A stretch of DNA of 64,000 nt, taken from positions 2,418,001 to 2,482,000 of the forward strand of contig OZ244944.1 in NCBI GenBank assembly GCA_965222335.1, given 5' to 3'. Under the pieces are notes generated by a model. The model saw only the letters and a list, made by a program, of their open reading frames with translations, was not told the origin of the DNA and made no database searches. The translations under genes were made by a program, and so were the position numbers. Shown here piece after piece: positions 1 through 8,639 of the stretch. Source of the stretch: G965222335 sp965222335 (GTDB lineage Bacteria > Pseudomonadota > Gammaproteobacteria > Pseudomonadales > Halieaceae). Each line of letters starts with the position of its first letter. Positions within the stretch are counted from its first letter, which is position 1.

Positions 1-1038
1 AGCGGTGCCGAGATCGAAATCTTCGACAACGACGATATCACCGAGCTCGCCAAGGTCTTTACCGGCCTGAGCTTTGCCGGTACACCCTTCAACGCATCCC
101 TGCGTCAGGTGCCCCTGGAAGCATTGCATTCGCCACTGGCGAGCTTCGATAGTTTTCACGCCCAGGAAGCCAAGTTGGTGCTTGATACACATATTCCCGA
201 GGGCACAAATGCTGAGCAGAGTATCGATCTCGCACTGGACGCTATTTTCGCCCACCCCAACGTCGGCCCATTTATTGGCCGGCAGCTGATTCAGCGCTTT
301 GTCACCAGCGCGCCTGAACCGGCCTACGTCGCCCGGGTGGCGGCCGCCTTCGACGCTGGTCGCTACGAGCTACCGGCATCGGGAACCGAGGTGGGAGAGG
401 GTCGCCGGGGCGATCTGGCAGCGACACTGGCCGCCGTGCTCTTCGATCCCCAGGCGCGAAACGCCGAGCCAAGGGAGGCGCCAACCTTCGGTAAGCTGCG
501 CGAACCCGTGCTGCGCTTTACCCACTGGGCCCGGGCCTTTGAAGTCAATAGTGCAGATGCGAGCAACGAGGCGGCGCTGCGCGACACGAGTTCGCCCCAG
601 GCGCTCGGCCAACACCCCTATCTGGCGCCATCGGTGTTTAACTTCTACAGGCCCGCCTATATTGCGGTGGGCGGGTCAACCGGTGACGCTGGCTTGACGG
701 CCCCGGAGCTACAGATTACCAATGCCACCAGTGTTGTTGGCTATCCCAATTTCCTGACCCTCTATGCCTTCGAGGCGGCACCGCCAGAGCGGGCTGGCCT
801 GCCAAGACGGTTTGTGCCTGACTACAGCGAAGAGGTGGCGCTGGCGGACGACCCCGAGGCGCTGGTGAGCCATCTTGATCGTAAACTCGTGCATGGCGCG
901 CTGCGCCGGGAATCGCGGCAGCGTATCGTCGATATCCTGCAGTTGTTCAACGCCCCCACGGACCAGGGCAGACTGTTGCGCGCGCGGGTGGCTAGCGTAC
1001 TGGTCATGAGTACACCGGAATACATTGTGCTGCGCTAG
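1..1038 (+). CDS. DUF1800 family protein, 3' part only
   Basis: The reading frame is open from the first base of the window to the TAG at 1036-1038, so the N-terminus lies outside. The first residues visible contain the family-typical stretch around DITELAKVFTGLSF, and the protein ends with TPEYIVLR, which resembles the usual C-terminal PEF(L/Q)xR signature of DUF1800 proteins. The biochemical role of DUF1800 proteins is not established; they are commonly encoded immediately before a DUF1501 gene, as here (stop 26 bases before the next ATG). The two proteins are therefore probably co-expressed and may act together in or beyond the periplasm. Family call is firm; function is unknown. Confidence 0.85.
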   Translation, partial: SGAEIEIFDNDDITELAKVFTGLSFAGTPFNASLRQVPLEALHSPLASFDSFHAQEAKLVLDTHIPEGTNAEQSIDLALDAIFAHPNVGPFIGRQLIQRFVTSAPEPAYVARVAAAFDAGRYELPASGTEVGEGRRGDLAATLAAVLFDPQARNAEPREAPTFGKLREPVLRFTHWARAFEVNSADASNEAALRDTSSPQALGQHPYLAPSVFNFYRPAYIAVGGSTGDAGLTAPELQITNATSVVGYPNFLTLYAFEAAPPERAGLPRRFVPDYSEEVALADDPEALVSHLDRKLVHGALRRESRQRIVDILQLFNAPTDQGRLLRARVASVLVMSTPEYIVLR

Positions 1039-1064
1039 GCTGATTGGCGCGCCGGAGAGAACCT

Positions 1065-2453
1065 ATGCAAAGCAGACGCGATTTTGTGAAGTCGGCCCTT
1101 TCCATGGCGCTGGCCGCCGGCCCCCTGCAGATGCTGCAGGCGGGTCCGGTAGCGGCGGCGGACACGTCTGGTTACCGGGCGCTGGTTTGCGTCTTCCTGT
1201 TCGGGGGCATGGACTCTCACGATACGGTGTTGCCCGTCGACGCCGCATCCTACAACAGTTATTCCCAGATTAGAGAAACGCTGCTCGACGCTTATGCTGC
1301 CCTGCCCGGGTCCGGTCGTGAGCGCGCCAGTCTGCTGGAACTCGATCCACTCACCCGCTCCTTCGGCTCACGCCGGTTCGGCCTGCCACCGGAGCTGTCC
1401 GGTATGCACAGCCTGTTTTCGCAGGGCAGGGCGGCCATCGTCGGCAACGTGGGGCCTCTGCTGCAGCCGATGAACCGTGACATGTTGTTGGGCGGCACGG
1501 CGCCCTTGCCCGCGCGACTGTTTTCCCACAACGACCAGCAGTCGACCTGGATGTCATTCGCGCCAGAGGGAGCGCAGTTCGGTTGGGGCGGTCTGTTCAG
1601 TGACGCAATAATGCAGTCGGGCGGTAACTCACAAGGCATCTTTTCCCAGGTATCACTCGGGGGCAATGTGGTGTTCCTTGCCGGGAACCAGGTTGCTCCC
1701 TACGAGATCAGCCCCGACGGTGTGCCCTCGATTGCCCTGATTGATGCTGCAGGTGACCGGGTTTCGGAAGCTGCCCGTGGGGCCATGCGTGAACATTTTG
1801 CGGGTGGTACTGCGACCCCGCCTAACTTGTTTGAACGCGATTTCGTGAACTTGAGCCGTACCTCGCTAAATGCCAACGATACGCTGGCCTCTGCGCTGGC
1901 ATCCGGCCAGGGCCTCGCCACGCCATTTCCCCAGAGTTCCCTCGGCGCGCAACTGCGTACGGTGGCGGAGACTATCGCCGTGCGCGGTGAACTTGGCGTG
2001 GGACGCCAGATCTTTTTTGTTGCCCAGGGCGGCTTTGATACGCACTCGGCCCAGGCAACCGCGTTGCCCGCTTTGCAGCGCGACCTCGGTGATGCCATCG
2101 CTGCGTTCTATGCGGCCACCGAAGAACTTGGTGTGGCGCAGAGTGTGACCACGTTTACCGCGGCCGATTTTGGCCGCACGTTGACAGTGAACGGAGATGG
2201 CACGGACCACGGCTGGGGAGCCCACCATTTCGTCGTTGGTGGCAGCGTCAGGGGTGGCGATATCTACGGGGATATTCCTGTATCCGAGCTGGGTCATGCC
2301 CAGGATGCGGGCAACGGGCGCCTGATACCCCAGGTCTCCGTCGAGCAGTTTGCCGCGCCGCTTGGACGTTGGTTCGGCCTCGGTGAGTCGGAACTGGCGA
2401 CGGCGCTGCCCGCGCTGGCGAGGTTCCCGTCGCCGCCCCTGGGATTCATCTGA
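1065..2453 (+). CDS. DUF1501 family Tat-exported protein
   Basis: 462 residues. The N-terminus MQSRRDFVKSALSMALAAG is a twin-arginine signal (RRDF followed by a hydrophobic stretch and an Ala-rich cleavage region), so the protein is predicted to be exported folded. DUF1501 (sulfatase-like fold) hallmarks are visible: GGMDSHD near residue 40, GGFDTHS near residue 322 and a DHGWGAHHF segment near residue 381. The ATG at 1065 is preferred over an in-frame TTG at 1044 because GGAGAG lies six bases upstream and the twin-arginine motif starts directly after it. It follows the DUF1800 gene and probably shares its transcript. No substrate can be deduced. Confidence 0.88.
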   Translation: MQSRRDFVKSALSMALAAGPLQMLQAGPVAAADTSGYRALVCVFLFGGMDSHDTVLPVDAASYNSYSQIRETLLDAYAALPGSGRERASLLELDPLTRSFGSRRFGLPPELSGMHSLFSQGRAAIVGNVGPLLQPMNRDMLLGGTAPLPARLFSHNDQQSTWMSFAPEGAQFGWGGLFSDAIMQSGGNSQGIFSQVSLGGNVVFLAGNQVAPYEISPDGVPSIALIDAAGDRVSEAARGAMREHFAGGTATPPNLFERDFVNLSRTSLNANDTLASALASGQGLATPFPQSSLGAQLRTVAETIAVRGELGVGRQIFFVAQGGFDTHSAQATALPALQRDLGDAIAAFYAATEELGVAQSVTTFTAADFGRTLTVNGDGTDHGWGAHHFVVGGSVRGGDIYGDIPVSELGHAQDAGNGRLIPQVSVEQFAAPLGRWFGLGESELATALPALARFPSPPLGFI

Positions 2454-2479
2454 GCCGATGGGCGCGACGGTCATCGGCT
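2453..2479 (+). terminator. Hairpin after the DUF1501 gene
   Basis: AGCCGATG (2453-2460) and CATCGGCT (2472-2479) form a perfect 8-bp stem with an 11-base loop directly at the DUF1501 stop codon. No T-run follows, so it may attenuate or protect the transcript rather than act as a full intrinsic terminator. It separates the DUF1800/DUF1501 pair from the sigma-factor operon. Confidence 0.3.
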
Positions 2480-2529
2480 ACCGCGGTGCCGCCGGTCCAA
2501 GGTTACAATGGGTCTCCAAGGTGGAGAGG

Positions 2530-3072
2530 ATGCCCGTGGCGCGAAAACTGTTGGATGACCTGCGGGTACAGCACGATCGCAACTTTGGCTGGGCCCTGGC
2601 CTGCTGTGGCTGGCACCGGGAGCAGGCCGAGGATGTATTGCAGGAGGCGTATATGCGCGTGCTCGAAGAGCGCGCGGTATTCGCCGGACAGTCGTCCGCC
2701 ACGACATGGTTCTTCGCGGTGATAAAACGGGTGGCGCTGGAGGCGCACCGTGCGCAGAAGCGTCGAGCGGTGCTGAATTTGCGGGCAGTGCGGCTGACAG
2801 CAAGCGAGGAAGCCGCGGGAATCGGCGCGGATGGGATGGCGGACGGTGTGCTGGATAATGAAATGGCAGCGACCCTGCGCAGCGCCCTGATGCGGCTTTC
2901 CCGGCGCCAGCGGGAGGTTCTGCACCTGGTGTTCTACAGTGAGCTGACCCTCGAGGAGGCGGCTGTCATTCTACAGATTTCGCTCGGATCCGCGCGCACG
3001 CATTACCACCGGGGCAAGTTGCGGCTCGCCCGGTTGCTGAATCTGGATGAGGTTGATGACAATGACACATGA
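2530..3072 (+). CDS. ECF-type RNA polymerase sigma factor
   Basis: 180 residues, the usual size for a group 4 sigma factor. Region 2 is at about residues 15-80 (EDVLQEAYMRVLEE, then an aromatic TTWFFAVIKR stretch) and region 4 at about 120-170 (LSRRQREVLHLVF, then LTLEEAAVILQISLGSARTH, the helix-turn-helix for the -35 element). There is no region 3 domain. GGAGAGG abuts the ATG at 2530, so translation may really begin at the in-frame GTG 2536, six bases past that site; the difference is two residues. The stop overlaps the start of the next gene, the classical sigma/anti-sigma arrangement. The signal it senses is unknown, but the next two genes suggest envelope stress. Confidence 0.9.
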   Translation: MPVARKLLDDLRVQHDRNFGWALACCGWHREQAEDVLQEAYMRVLEERAVFAGQSSATTWFFAVIKRVALEAHRAQKRRAVLNLRAVRLTASEEAAGIGADGMADGVLDNEMAATLRSALMRLSRRQREVLHLVFYSELTLEEAAVILQISLGSARTHYHRGKLRLARLLNLDEVDDNDT

Positions 3073-3448
3073 ACAACGGGATGCAATCGAACGGGAACTG
3101 GCTCGACGTTTTCACCAGTTGCGGCGCGAGGAAGGCCTGTCGTTGCCGGCCCTGCCGGATGAGCTGCCGGTGCGCCGGGCCACAGCGTATGCAGCTGCCG
3201 GGTGGCGCAACATGGTGCCAGTCGGTGCGGCCATGGCCGCCGCGATCCTGGTGGCCCTGGTGGCCTTCCAGCGGCCCCAGTCGCCTGACGCGCTTTACCG
3301 TGATGTGATGGATGCCAGCGTGCTGGTGACTGACAGCCTGCTCAGCGTGTCGCCCGTAGCGCTGCCTGAAAAAACTGGCACTCCGGCACTGTATGATCCG
3401 CGCCCGGCCACAAGCGCCCGTCACGATCCTGAGTCGAGGAGGATTTAG
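3062..3448 (+). CDS. Probable membrane anti-sigma factor
   Basis: 128 residues with a soluble, charged N-terminal region (about 1-55, MTHEQRDAIERELARRFHQL), one transmembrane helix (about 60-78, VPVGAAMAAAILVALVAF) and a short periplasmic C-terminal tail. This topology and the 11-base overlap with the ECF sigma gene fit a single-span anti-sigma factor that binds the sigma factor in the cytoplasm. No HxxxCxxC zinc motif is present, so it is not a classical ZAS-domain protein. In-frame ATGs at 3047 and 3056 are possible, but 3062 gives the cleanest domain start. The function is inferred from context, not from recognisable sequence similarity. Confidence 0.65.
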   Translation: MTHEQRDAIERELARRFHQLRREEGLSLPALPDELPVRRATAYAAAGWRNMVPVGAAMAAAILVALVAFQRPQSPDALYRDVMDASVLVTDSLLSVSPVALPEKTGTPALYDPRPATSARHDPESRRI

Positions 3449-3449
3449 C

Positions 3450-3896
3450 ATGCGCATTTATTCAGTCCTGCTGTTTACCATCGCGCTGCTGGCGGCGCAG
3501 ACCCCTGGTGCGCAAACGCTCGATACTGACGACGCCAGCTCCCATCGGGAGGTTCTGTCCATGGGCCTGTATCCGCCGGATCTGATCATGCGACATCAGC
3601 AACGGCTGGGTATCACCGGGGCACAGCGGGACGAGATGCTGGAACAGGTCAGGGCATTCCAGGATGAGGTTGCAGAGCTGCAGTGGAATCTACAGAACGA
3701 ACAGCAGCGTCTGCGGGGGGTGCTGGCTCCAGGGTCCATTGATATGGCCACGGCCATGCCACAGGTGGAGCGGGTCCTGCAGATGGAGAGCGACTTCAAG
3801 AAAGCGCACATCAAATTGCTGATCGCCATCAAGAATGCGTTGACTGCCGAACAGATCGCCATGATCCGGGAGCACCTGCGCCGCCGGCGTTCCTGA
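3450..3896 (+). CDS. Spy/CpxP-like periplasmic heavy-metal-sensor protein
   Basis: 148 residues. A signal peptide (MRIYSVLLFTIALLAAQTPGAQ) is followed by an all-helical region containing ITGAQRDEMLEQVRAFQDEV and a second LTAEQIAMIREHLRRR, the paired LTxxQ-type helices of the Spy/CpxP/ZraP group. These proteins bind misfolded proteins or metals in the periplasm and often feed back on envelope-stress regulators. The start at 3450 has GAGGAGG seven bases upstream and follows the anti-sigma stop by one base, so the three genes are one operon. The family call is reasonable; whether this copy is chaperone, metal sensor or sigma-regulon feedback component cannot be told. Confidence 0.7.
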   Translation: MRIYSVLLFTIALLAAQTPGAQTLDTDDASSHREVLSMGLYPPDLIMRHQQRLGITGAQRDEMLEQVRAFQDEVAELQWNLQNEQQRLRGVLAPGSIDMATAMPQVERVLQMESDFKKAHIKLLIAIKNALTAEQIAMIREHLRRRRS

Positions 3897-4015
3897 GCCG
3901 CTGCAGTCACCGGTACATAGCCGAGGCAGGTTCTCCGCGCGTGTCGGCGCGGAAGTGGCGGCCGATGTGCCTTGGCTATACTGGGCCGCTCAGGTGACGA
4001 GCGGGAGGTCATGCG

Positions 4016-5599
4016 GTGCAGAACGATGCGGATGTCATCATAGTCGGTGCCGGGCACAACGGGCTGACCTGCGCCGGCTACCTCGCCCGGGCGGGGCTCA
4101 AGGTGATCATGCTGGAAGCCCGGCCGGTGGTCGGCGGTGCCGCCCTGACCGAGGAATTCCACCCGGGCTTTCGCAATTCGGTGTACTCCTACTCCGTGAG
4201 CCTGCTTCACCCCCAGGTGATCGCGGACCTGCAGCTGGCAGAGCATGGCCTGGAGATCCTCGAGCGGCCCGCCGGTACCCTCAGTCTGCTGCAGGAAGAC
4301 CATCTGCGGCTGTCACGCGATGCGGCCCAGGTGCGCGCGGAGCTGGCCCGCTTTTCGGCCCGTGACGCAGAGCGTATCGATGAGTTCGAGGAGGGCATCG
4401 CGGCGGTGGCGATGGCGCTGCGGGAACTGGCGACCCAGGCGCCGCCCAATATTGGCGGTGGCTGGCGCGACGCCATTACCCTGCTCAAGTCCGGCAACCT
4501 GATGCGCAAGCTGGGTAGCCGTCACCAGGCTGTGCTTGCAGAGCTGATGACCAAGTCCCTGGGCGACTACCTCGATAGCTGGTTCGAGGGAGAGGCCCTC
4601 AAGGGCGTGCTCGGTCTCGAGGGCGTGATTGGCAATTTTGCCGAGCCCTACCACGCCGGCACCGCCTATGTACTACTGCACCATGCCTTCGGCGAGGTCA
4701 AGGGCAAGGCCGGCGCCTGGGGCATCGCCCGCGGGGGCATGGGGGCGATCACCCGGGCCATGGCCAGTTTTGCCCGCAGCAAGGGCGTGCGCATCGAAAC
4801 CGAAACCCCGGTCGATCGCATCCTCACTCGAGACGGGCGCGCCAGCGGCGTGGCCACGGCCGATGGCCGCGAACTGACCGCACCGGTCGTGGCTGCCAAC
4901 GTGCACCCGCAGATTTTGCTGCAGCGACTGCTGGATGCCGGCGAAGTCCTGGACGAGGGCGATCAGCGGCGGATCGACAGTTACCGCAGCCACTCGGCAA
5001 CTCTGCGCATGAACGTGGCCCTCTCGGAGCTGCCGCGCATCACCAGCATGGCCGGTCAGGGGGACGACCACTTCCTCGGCGCGATCGAGGTCTGTCCCTC
5101 ACTGGGCTACATCCAGGAAGCCTATTTCGACGCCCGCCGGGACGGCTGGTCCCACCGGCCGGTGATCTCGATGCAGGTGCCCAGTACCCAGGACGACTCC
5201 CTGGCGCCGCCGGGGGGGCACGTGGCCAGCCTGTTCTGCCAGCATTTCCAGCGCCACCTGCCGGATGGGCGCAGCTGGGACGATGTGCGGGAAGCGGTGG
5301 CGGACCAGGTGATCGATACGATCGACGAGTATGCGCCGAACTTCCGCGCATCGGTGGTGGGGCGGCAGATCAAGACGCCCCTGGATATCGAGTGCGACCT
5401 GAACATGGTGGGGGGCGACATCTTCCACGGCGCCCTGCACCTGGACCAGTTCTATTCCCTGCGGCCACTGCCGGGTCACGCCAGCTATCGGATGCCGGTG
5501 CAGGGAGTGTACCTGTGTGGCTCGGGAGCCCATCCCGGCGGCGGGGTCAGCGGTCTCCCGGGGCACAATGCAGCCCGTGCTATTTTGCGGGATCGCTAG
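4016..5599 (+). CDS. PYROXD2/phytoene-desaturase-like FAD-dependent oxidoreductase
   Basis: 527 residues. The N-terminus carries a Rossmann dinucleotide-binding motif, DVIIVGAGHNGLTCAGYLAR, with the acidic ribose-binding residue at the end of the second strand (VIMLEA), then VVGGAALTEEFHPGF, typical of the PYROXD2 branch of the phytoene desaturase superfamily. The C-terminus has the FAD-closing motif GVYLCGSGAHPGGGVSGLPG. Members oxidise or isomerise hydrophobic substrates; this branch has no well-defined bacterial substrate, and carotenoid synthesis is not suggested by the neighbours. Start is GTG at 4016 with GGGAGG upstream. A 48-base gap separates it from the symporter gene downstream, so co-transcription is likely. 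Confidence 0.85.
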   Translation: MQNDADVIIVGAGHNGLTCAGYLARAGLKVIMLEARPVVGGAALTEEFHPGFRNSVYSYSVSLLHPQVIADLQLAEHGLEILERPAGTLSLLQEDHLRLSRDAAQVRAELARFSARDAERIDEFEEGIAAVAMALRELATQAPPNIGGGWRDAITLLKSGNLMRKLGSRHQAVLAELMTKSLGDYLDSWFEGEALKGVLGLEGVIGNFAEPYHAGTAYVLLHHAFGEVKGKAGAWGIARGGMGAITRAMASFARSKGVRIETETPVDRILTRDGRASGVATADGRELTAPVVAANVHPQILLQRLLDAGEVLDEGDQRRIDSYRSHSATLRMNVALSELPRITSMAGQGDDHFLGAIEVCPSLGYIQEAYFDARRDGWSHRPVISMQVPSTQDDSLAPPGGHVASLFCQHFQRHLPDGRSWDDVREAVADQVIDTIDEYAPNFRASVVGRQIKTPLDIECDLNMVGGDIFHGALHLDQFYSLRPLPGHASYRMPVQGVYLCGSGAHPGGGVSGLPGHNAARAILRDR

Positions 5600-5647
5600 C
5601 GACGTCGATGCGCGAGCCGTGATCCCGGCAGGGCGGAGGGCAAGCTG

Positions 5648-7390
5648 ATGGATCTTTACACCGCGACTATCGCGGTCAGCGTGGTGCTGTTCGTCGCCGT
5701 CGGCAGCTACAGCGGGCGCCAGGTGCGGGAGCTGGACGATTACTTTGTCGCCGGACGTCGCGCACCGACCTTCCTGATTGTCGGCACCCTGGTGGCGAGC
5801 GTGTTCAGCACCTCGATCTTCCTCGGGGAGGCGGGCTTTACCTACGACGGCCAGATGGGCGCCTATATCCTGCTGCCCGGGATTGCGGTCGCCGGTTACG
5901 TGTACGGCGCGCTCCTGTTTGGCACCTATCTGCGCCGCAGTCGCGCGACCACGGTCGCCGATTTCCTCGGCCAGCGCTTCCACAGCCGGCGGGTGCAGCG
6001 GGTGGCGGGTATCACCATTATCCTCGGTCTCGGGGGCTACCTGCTGGTGGTCACCCAGGGCGCGGCAATCCTGCTCTCGGACCTCACCGACCTGAGCTAC
6101 CCGCAGGCCCTCCTCGGTGCCTGGCTGAGCTACACCCTGTTTACCCTGTACGCCGGCTCCCGCGGCGTGATCATCACCGACACCATGATGTTCCTGCTGT
6201 TCACGGTGGCCACCGTGGCCTTCGTGATTTACATCGTGCAGGATCTCGGCGGCGTTGCTATTGCGGTGGAGTCGCTGAGCAGTTCCGGGGTCAAGCCCGG
6301 GATCACCTCCTGGACCGGGATCATCGGCCCGGGCACCGAATGGCCCACGGCGTTGGATTTCGTGATCTGGTTTGTGGTGGTGGATCTGGCCTGGGGGGTG
6401 GTGTACGCGGTGAGTCCCTGGCAGGCCAGCCGGCATCTGATGGCCCGTGACGAGCATGTGGTGCTGCGCGGGGCGATCTACGCCTGCTTCGCGGTGATTG
6501 TCCTGCAGATCCTGGTGTACGGAATCGGCGGCCTGATCAATCTGCTCAACCCGGATATTGCGCCGTCGGAAACCGTGATTATCTGGGCGGCCAAGCACGG
6601 TGTCCCGGAGCTCCTCGGGGCGCTGCTGCTGGCGGGGATCATGGCGGCGGCCCTGTCCTCCGCCTCGACCTTCCTGTCCCTGGTGGGCTTCAGCCTCAGC
6701 AATGACGTGACGCGCGAGGGGATGGTATTGACTCTGGGCAAGACCCGGGCGGCGGTTCTGTTGACCGGGATATCGGTGCTGGTGATCAGTTACTGGGTGC
6801 CGCCCAATGTGTTCTGGATCATGCTGTTTATTGGCACCGTATTCGCCTCATCCTGGGGGCCCGTGGGCTTTATGAGTGTCTGGAGCAAGCGCATTACCGC
6901 CGCGGGCGCCTTCTGGGGCATCGTTTGTGGGTTCCTCGGCAATGTCCTGCCGGCGGCGCTGGAGGCGGCGGGCTGGATCGCCCTGCCGAGCTACCTGCAC
7001 CCGGCAATCCTGGGGACGTGTGCAAGCCTGCTGGCGATCTTCCTGATCTCGCGCCGGGGCCAGGTCAGTGCGCAGGAGGCGGATTACCGACAGCGCCTGC
7101 ACCAGACCCCTGCCGGGGACCGCGACATCGCCAAGACCCGCCGCACGCTCGTGGCGCCGCTGCTGTTGGCGCTTTACGGCCTGCTCATGCCGATGGTGCT
7201 GCTCAACTGGTACGTCCGACCCTACCAGGCGGCCGCGGGGGAACTGGCAGCAGATGGCGGCATCAACTGGGCCGGGGCGGAAGCCCTGGTGGCCCTGAGC
7301 CCGGCAGTCCTGTTTGTACCCCTGGGCCTGATCAGTGCGGTGGTGATCTGGCAGCGCTACCGACCGGCCCGGACGCCAGCCGGGGATTAG
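5648..7390 (+). CDS. Sodium:solute symporter family transporter
   Basis: 580 residues with about 13-14 hydrophobic segments across the length, matching the SSS (LeuT-fold) family. Typical features are the N-terminal YFVAGRRAPTF segment, SVFSTSIFLGEAGF in the first core helices, AVSPWQASRHLMARDE in the middle and a long core helix MAAALSSASTFLSLVGFSLSNDV near residue 340, where Ser/Thr residues line the sodium site in this family. It would import a solute with Na+ across the inner membrane. A ribosome-binding GGAGGG lies upstream of ATG 5648. Position downstream of the PYROXD2-like gene suggests transport of its substrate or a related compound; the substrate is unknown. Confidence 0.88.
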   Translation: MDLYTATIAVSVVLFVAVGSYSGRQVRELDDYFVAGRRAPTFLIVGTLVASVFSTSIFLGEAGFTYDGQMGAYILLPGIAVAGYVYGALLFGTYLRRSRATTVADFLGQRFHSRRVQRVAGITIILGLGGYLLVVTQGAAILLSDLTDLSYPQALLGAWLSYTLFTLYAGSRGVIITDTMMFLLFTVATVAFVIYIVQDLGGVAIAVESLSSSGVKPGITSWTGIIGPGTEWPTALDFVIWFVVVDLAWGVVYAVSPWQASRHLMARDEHVVLRGAIYACFAVIVLQILVYGIGGLINLLNPDIAPSETVIIWAAKHGVPELLGALLLAGIMAAALSSASTFLSLVGFSLSNDVTREGMVLTLGKTRAAVLLTGISVLVISYWVPPNVFWIMLFIGTVFASSWGPVGFMSVWSKRITAAGAFWGIVCGFLGNVLPAALEAAGWIALPSYLHPAILGTCASLLAIFLISRRGQVSAQEADYRQRLHQTPAGDRDIAKTRRTLVAPLLLALYGLLMPMVLLNWYVRPYQAAAGELAADGGINWAGAEALVALSPAVLFVPLGLISAVVIWQRYRPARTPAGD

Positions 7391-7399
7391 TGTAGCTCC

Positions 7400-8617
7400 T
7401 CAGGAGGCGTCAGCCAGGGCGGGTATCGTTTTTTTCAGGCGCAGGTACATAAACCCGTAAATCCCCAGCGCGATCATCGATGCCGCGCCACACATGATAA
7501 ACACGCCCTTGTAGCCCAGCCCCATCGCCAGAATCGACGCCGCGAGGTTGGGGCCGATGATCTGGCCCAGGCCCTGGGCCGCCGGCATCAGCGCGCCGAA
7601 GCGACCGGAGTGGTCGACGTTGGCCACCGTCGCCATCTGGTAGACGTCGATAAACACCCAGCAGAAATTGAAGGTGAACATGCTGATCATCACGTTGATG
7701 TTGTCGATGCCGTTGGCGAGCATCACCACGATGCTGGCCTGCACGATGAGCGTGACCATCAGGGGGCGGGCGAGACCGAAGCGGTTGCTGATGAGCGTGG
7801 CGAAGGCGCAGCCGAGGACCGAAAAGATGGATGAGTACACCAGGAGCTGACCCACCCACTTTGGATCGGCCGCGGAGGCCGCGCTGGCGAGCTCGATATA
7901 GGTCCAGTAGGCGCCGATATTCAGGTAGGTAAACAGGATCGCCGCCAGCACCAGCCAGGGTACCGAGCGCGGCACGTGCCGGTGCTCCTCGTGGTGATGG
8001 TGTGATGCATCTTCGACTTCGATCTTGACGTCCAGGCTCCGGTCCACGGGCCGCGGCGGCAACCAGCGCAGGAACAGCAGCCCCAGCACATAGGTACCGA
8101 TAAAGAACAGGTAGATCTGGTTCATGCTCAGCTTGGGCAGCAGGAACAGGGCGCCCCCCTGGGAGAAGGCGAAGGCGAACAGCATCAGGTTGAATGCCAG
8201 GGCCGGCTTTGAGGTGCCCGACAGGGTGGCAATGGCCACCGCGGTGAAGGCGCCGCTGCCGATGCCGGCGATAAAGCGCAGCCACAGGGTTTCCTCGTAG
8301 CTGAGCATGACCATGCACAGGCCATTGGCGCCCATCGCCACGGCCGCCGATATCAACACCAGCAGGCGCCGGTTCACCCGGGCGACCAGTGGTGCGATGA
8401 GCAGGGCGCCCAGGGAGAAGCCCCCCAGGTCGGCGCCCGCGACCCGGCCCACCTGGACCTCGGTAAAGCCCAGCAGGTTGACCCAGGCCGTGCTGATCAC
8501 CGGGACCGCGACCATTACCCCATAGCCCACCAGCGCCATGTAGATGGCCATGGCGATGGTGCGCCAGTCGTCGAAGACCGTGCGCTCGTGGAGAAGTGCG
8601 GCGTGGGTTTCGCTCAC
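7400..8617 (-). CDS. MFS transporter with His-rich central loop
   Basis: 405 residues, 12 predicted membrane segments in two six-helix halves, as in the major facilitator superfamily. The central cytoplasmic loop contains H206-H209, H212 and H214 in an Asp/Glu/His cluster, a possible metal-binding patch not normally required for MFS transport. The gene begins 22 bases after the upstream spermidine-dehydrogenase-like gene on the same strand, so it is the last gene of the minus-strand operon, and it converges with the sodium symporter (9-base gap). It could carry the same compound or an oxidation product across the inner membrane. The direction of transport and the substrate cannot be deduced. 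Confidence 0.85.
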   Translation of the reverse strand: MSETHAALLHERTVFDDWRTIAMAIYMALVGYGVMVAVPVISTAWVNLLGFTEVQVGRVAGADLGGFSLGALLIAPLVARVNRRLLVLISAAVAMGANGLCMVMLSYEETLWLRFIAGIGSGAFTAVAIATLSGTSKPALAFNLMLFAFAFSQGGALFLLPKLSMNQIYLFFIGTYVLGLLFLRWLPPRPVDRSLDVKIEVEDASHHHHEEHRHVPRSVPWLVLAAILFTYLNIGAYWTYIELASAASAADPKWVGQLLVYSSIFSVLGCAFATLISNRFGLARPLMVTLIVQASIVVMLANGIDNINVMISMFTFNFCWVFIDVYQMATVANVDHSGRFGALMPAAQGLGQIIGPNLAASILAMGLGYKGVFIMCGAASMIALGIYGFMYLRLKKTIPALADAS

Positions 8618-8639
8618 CGGTCAGGTAGACCGCTGTGCA

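Noticed and set aside
5099..6598. Minus-strand open frame across the flavoprotein and symporter genes
   Set aside because: Overlaps two real genes on the other strand and is His/Gln/Arg-rich without a domain.
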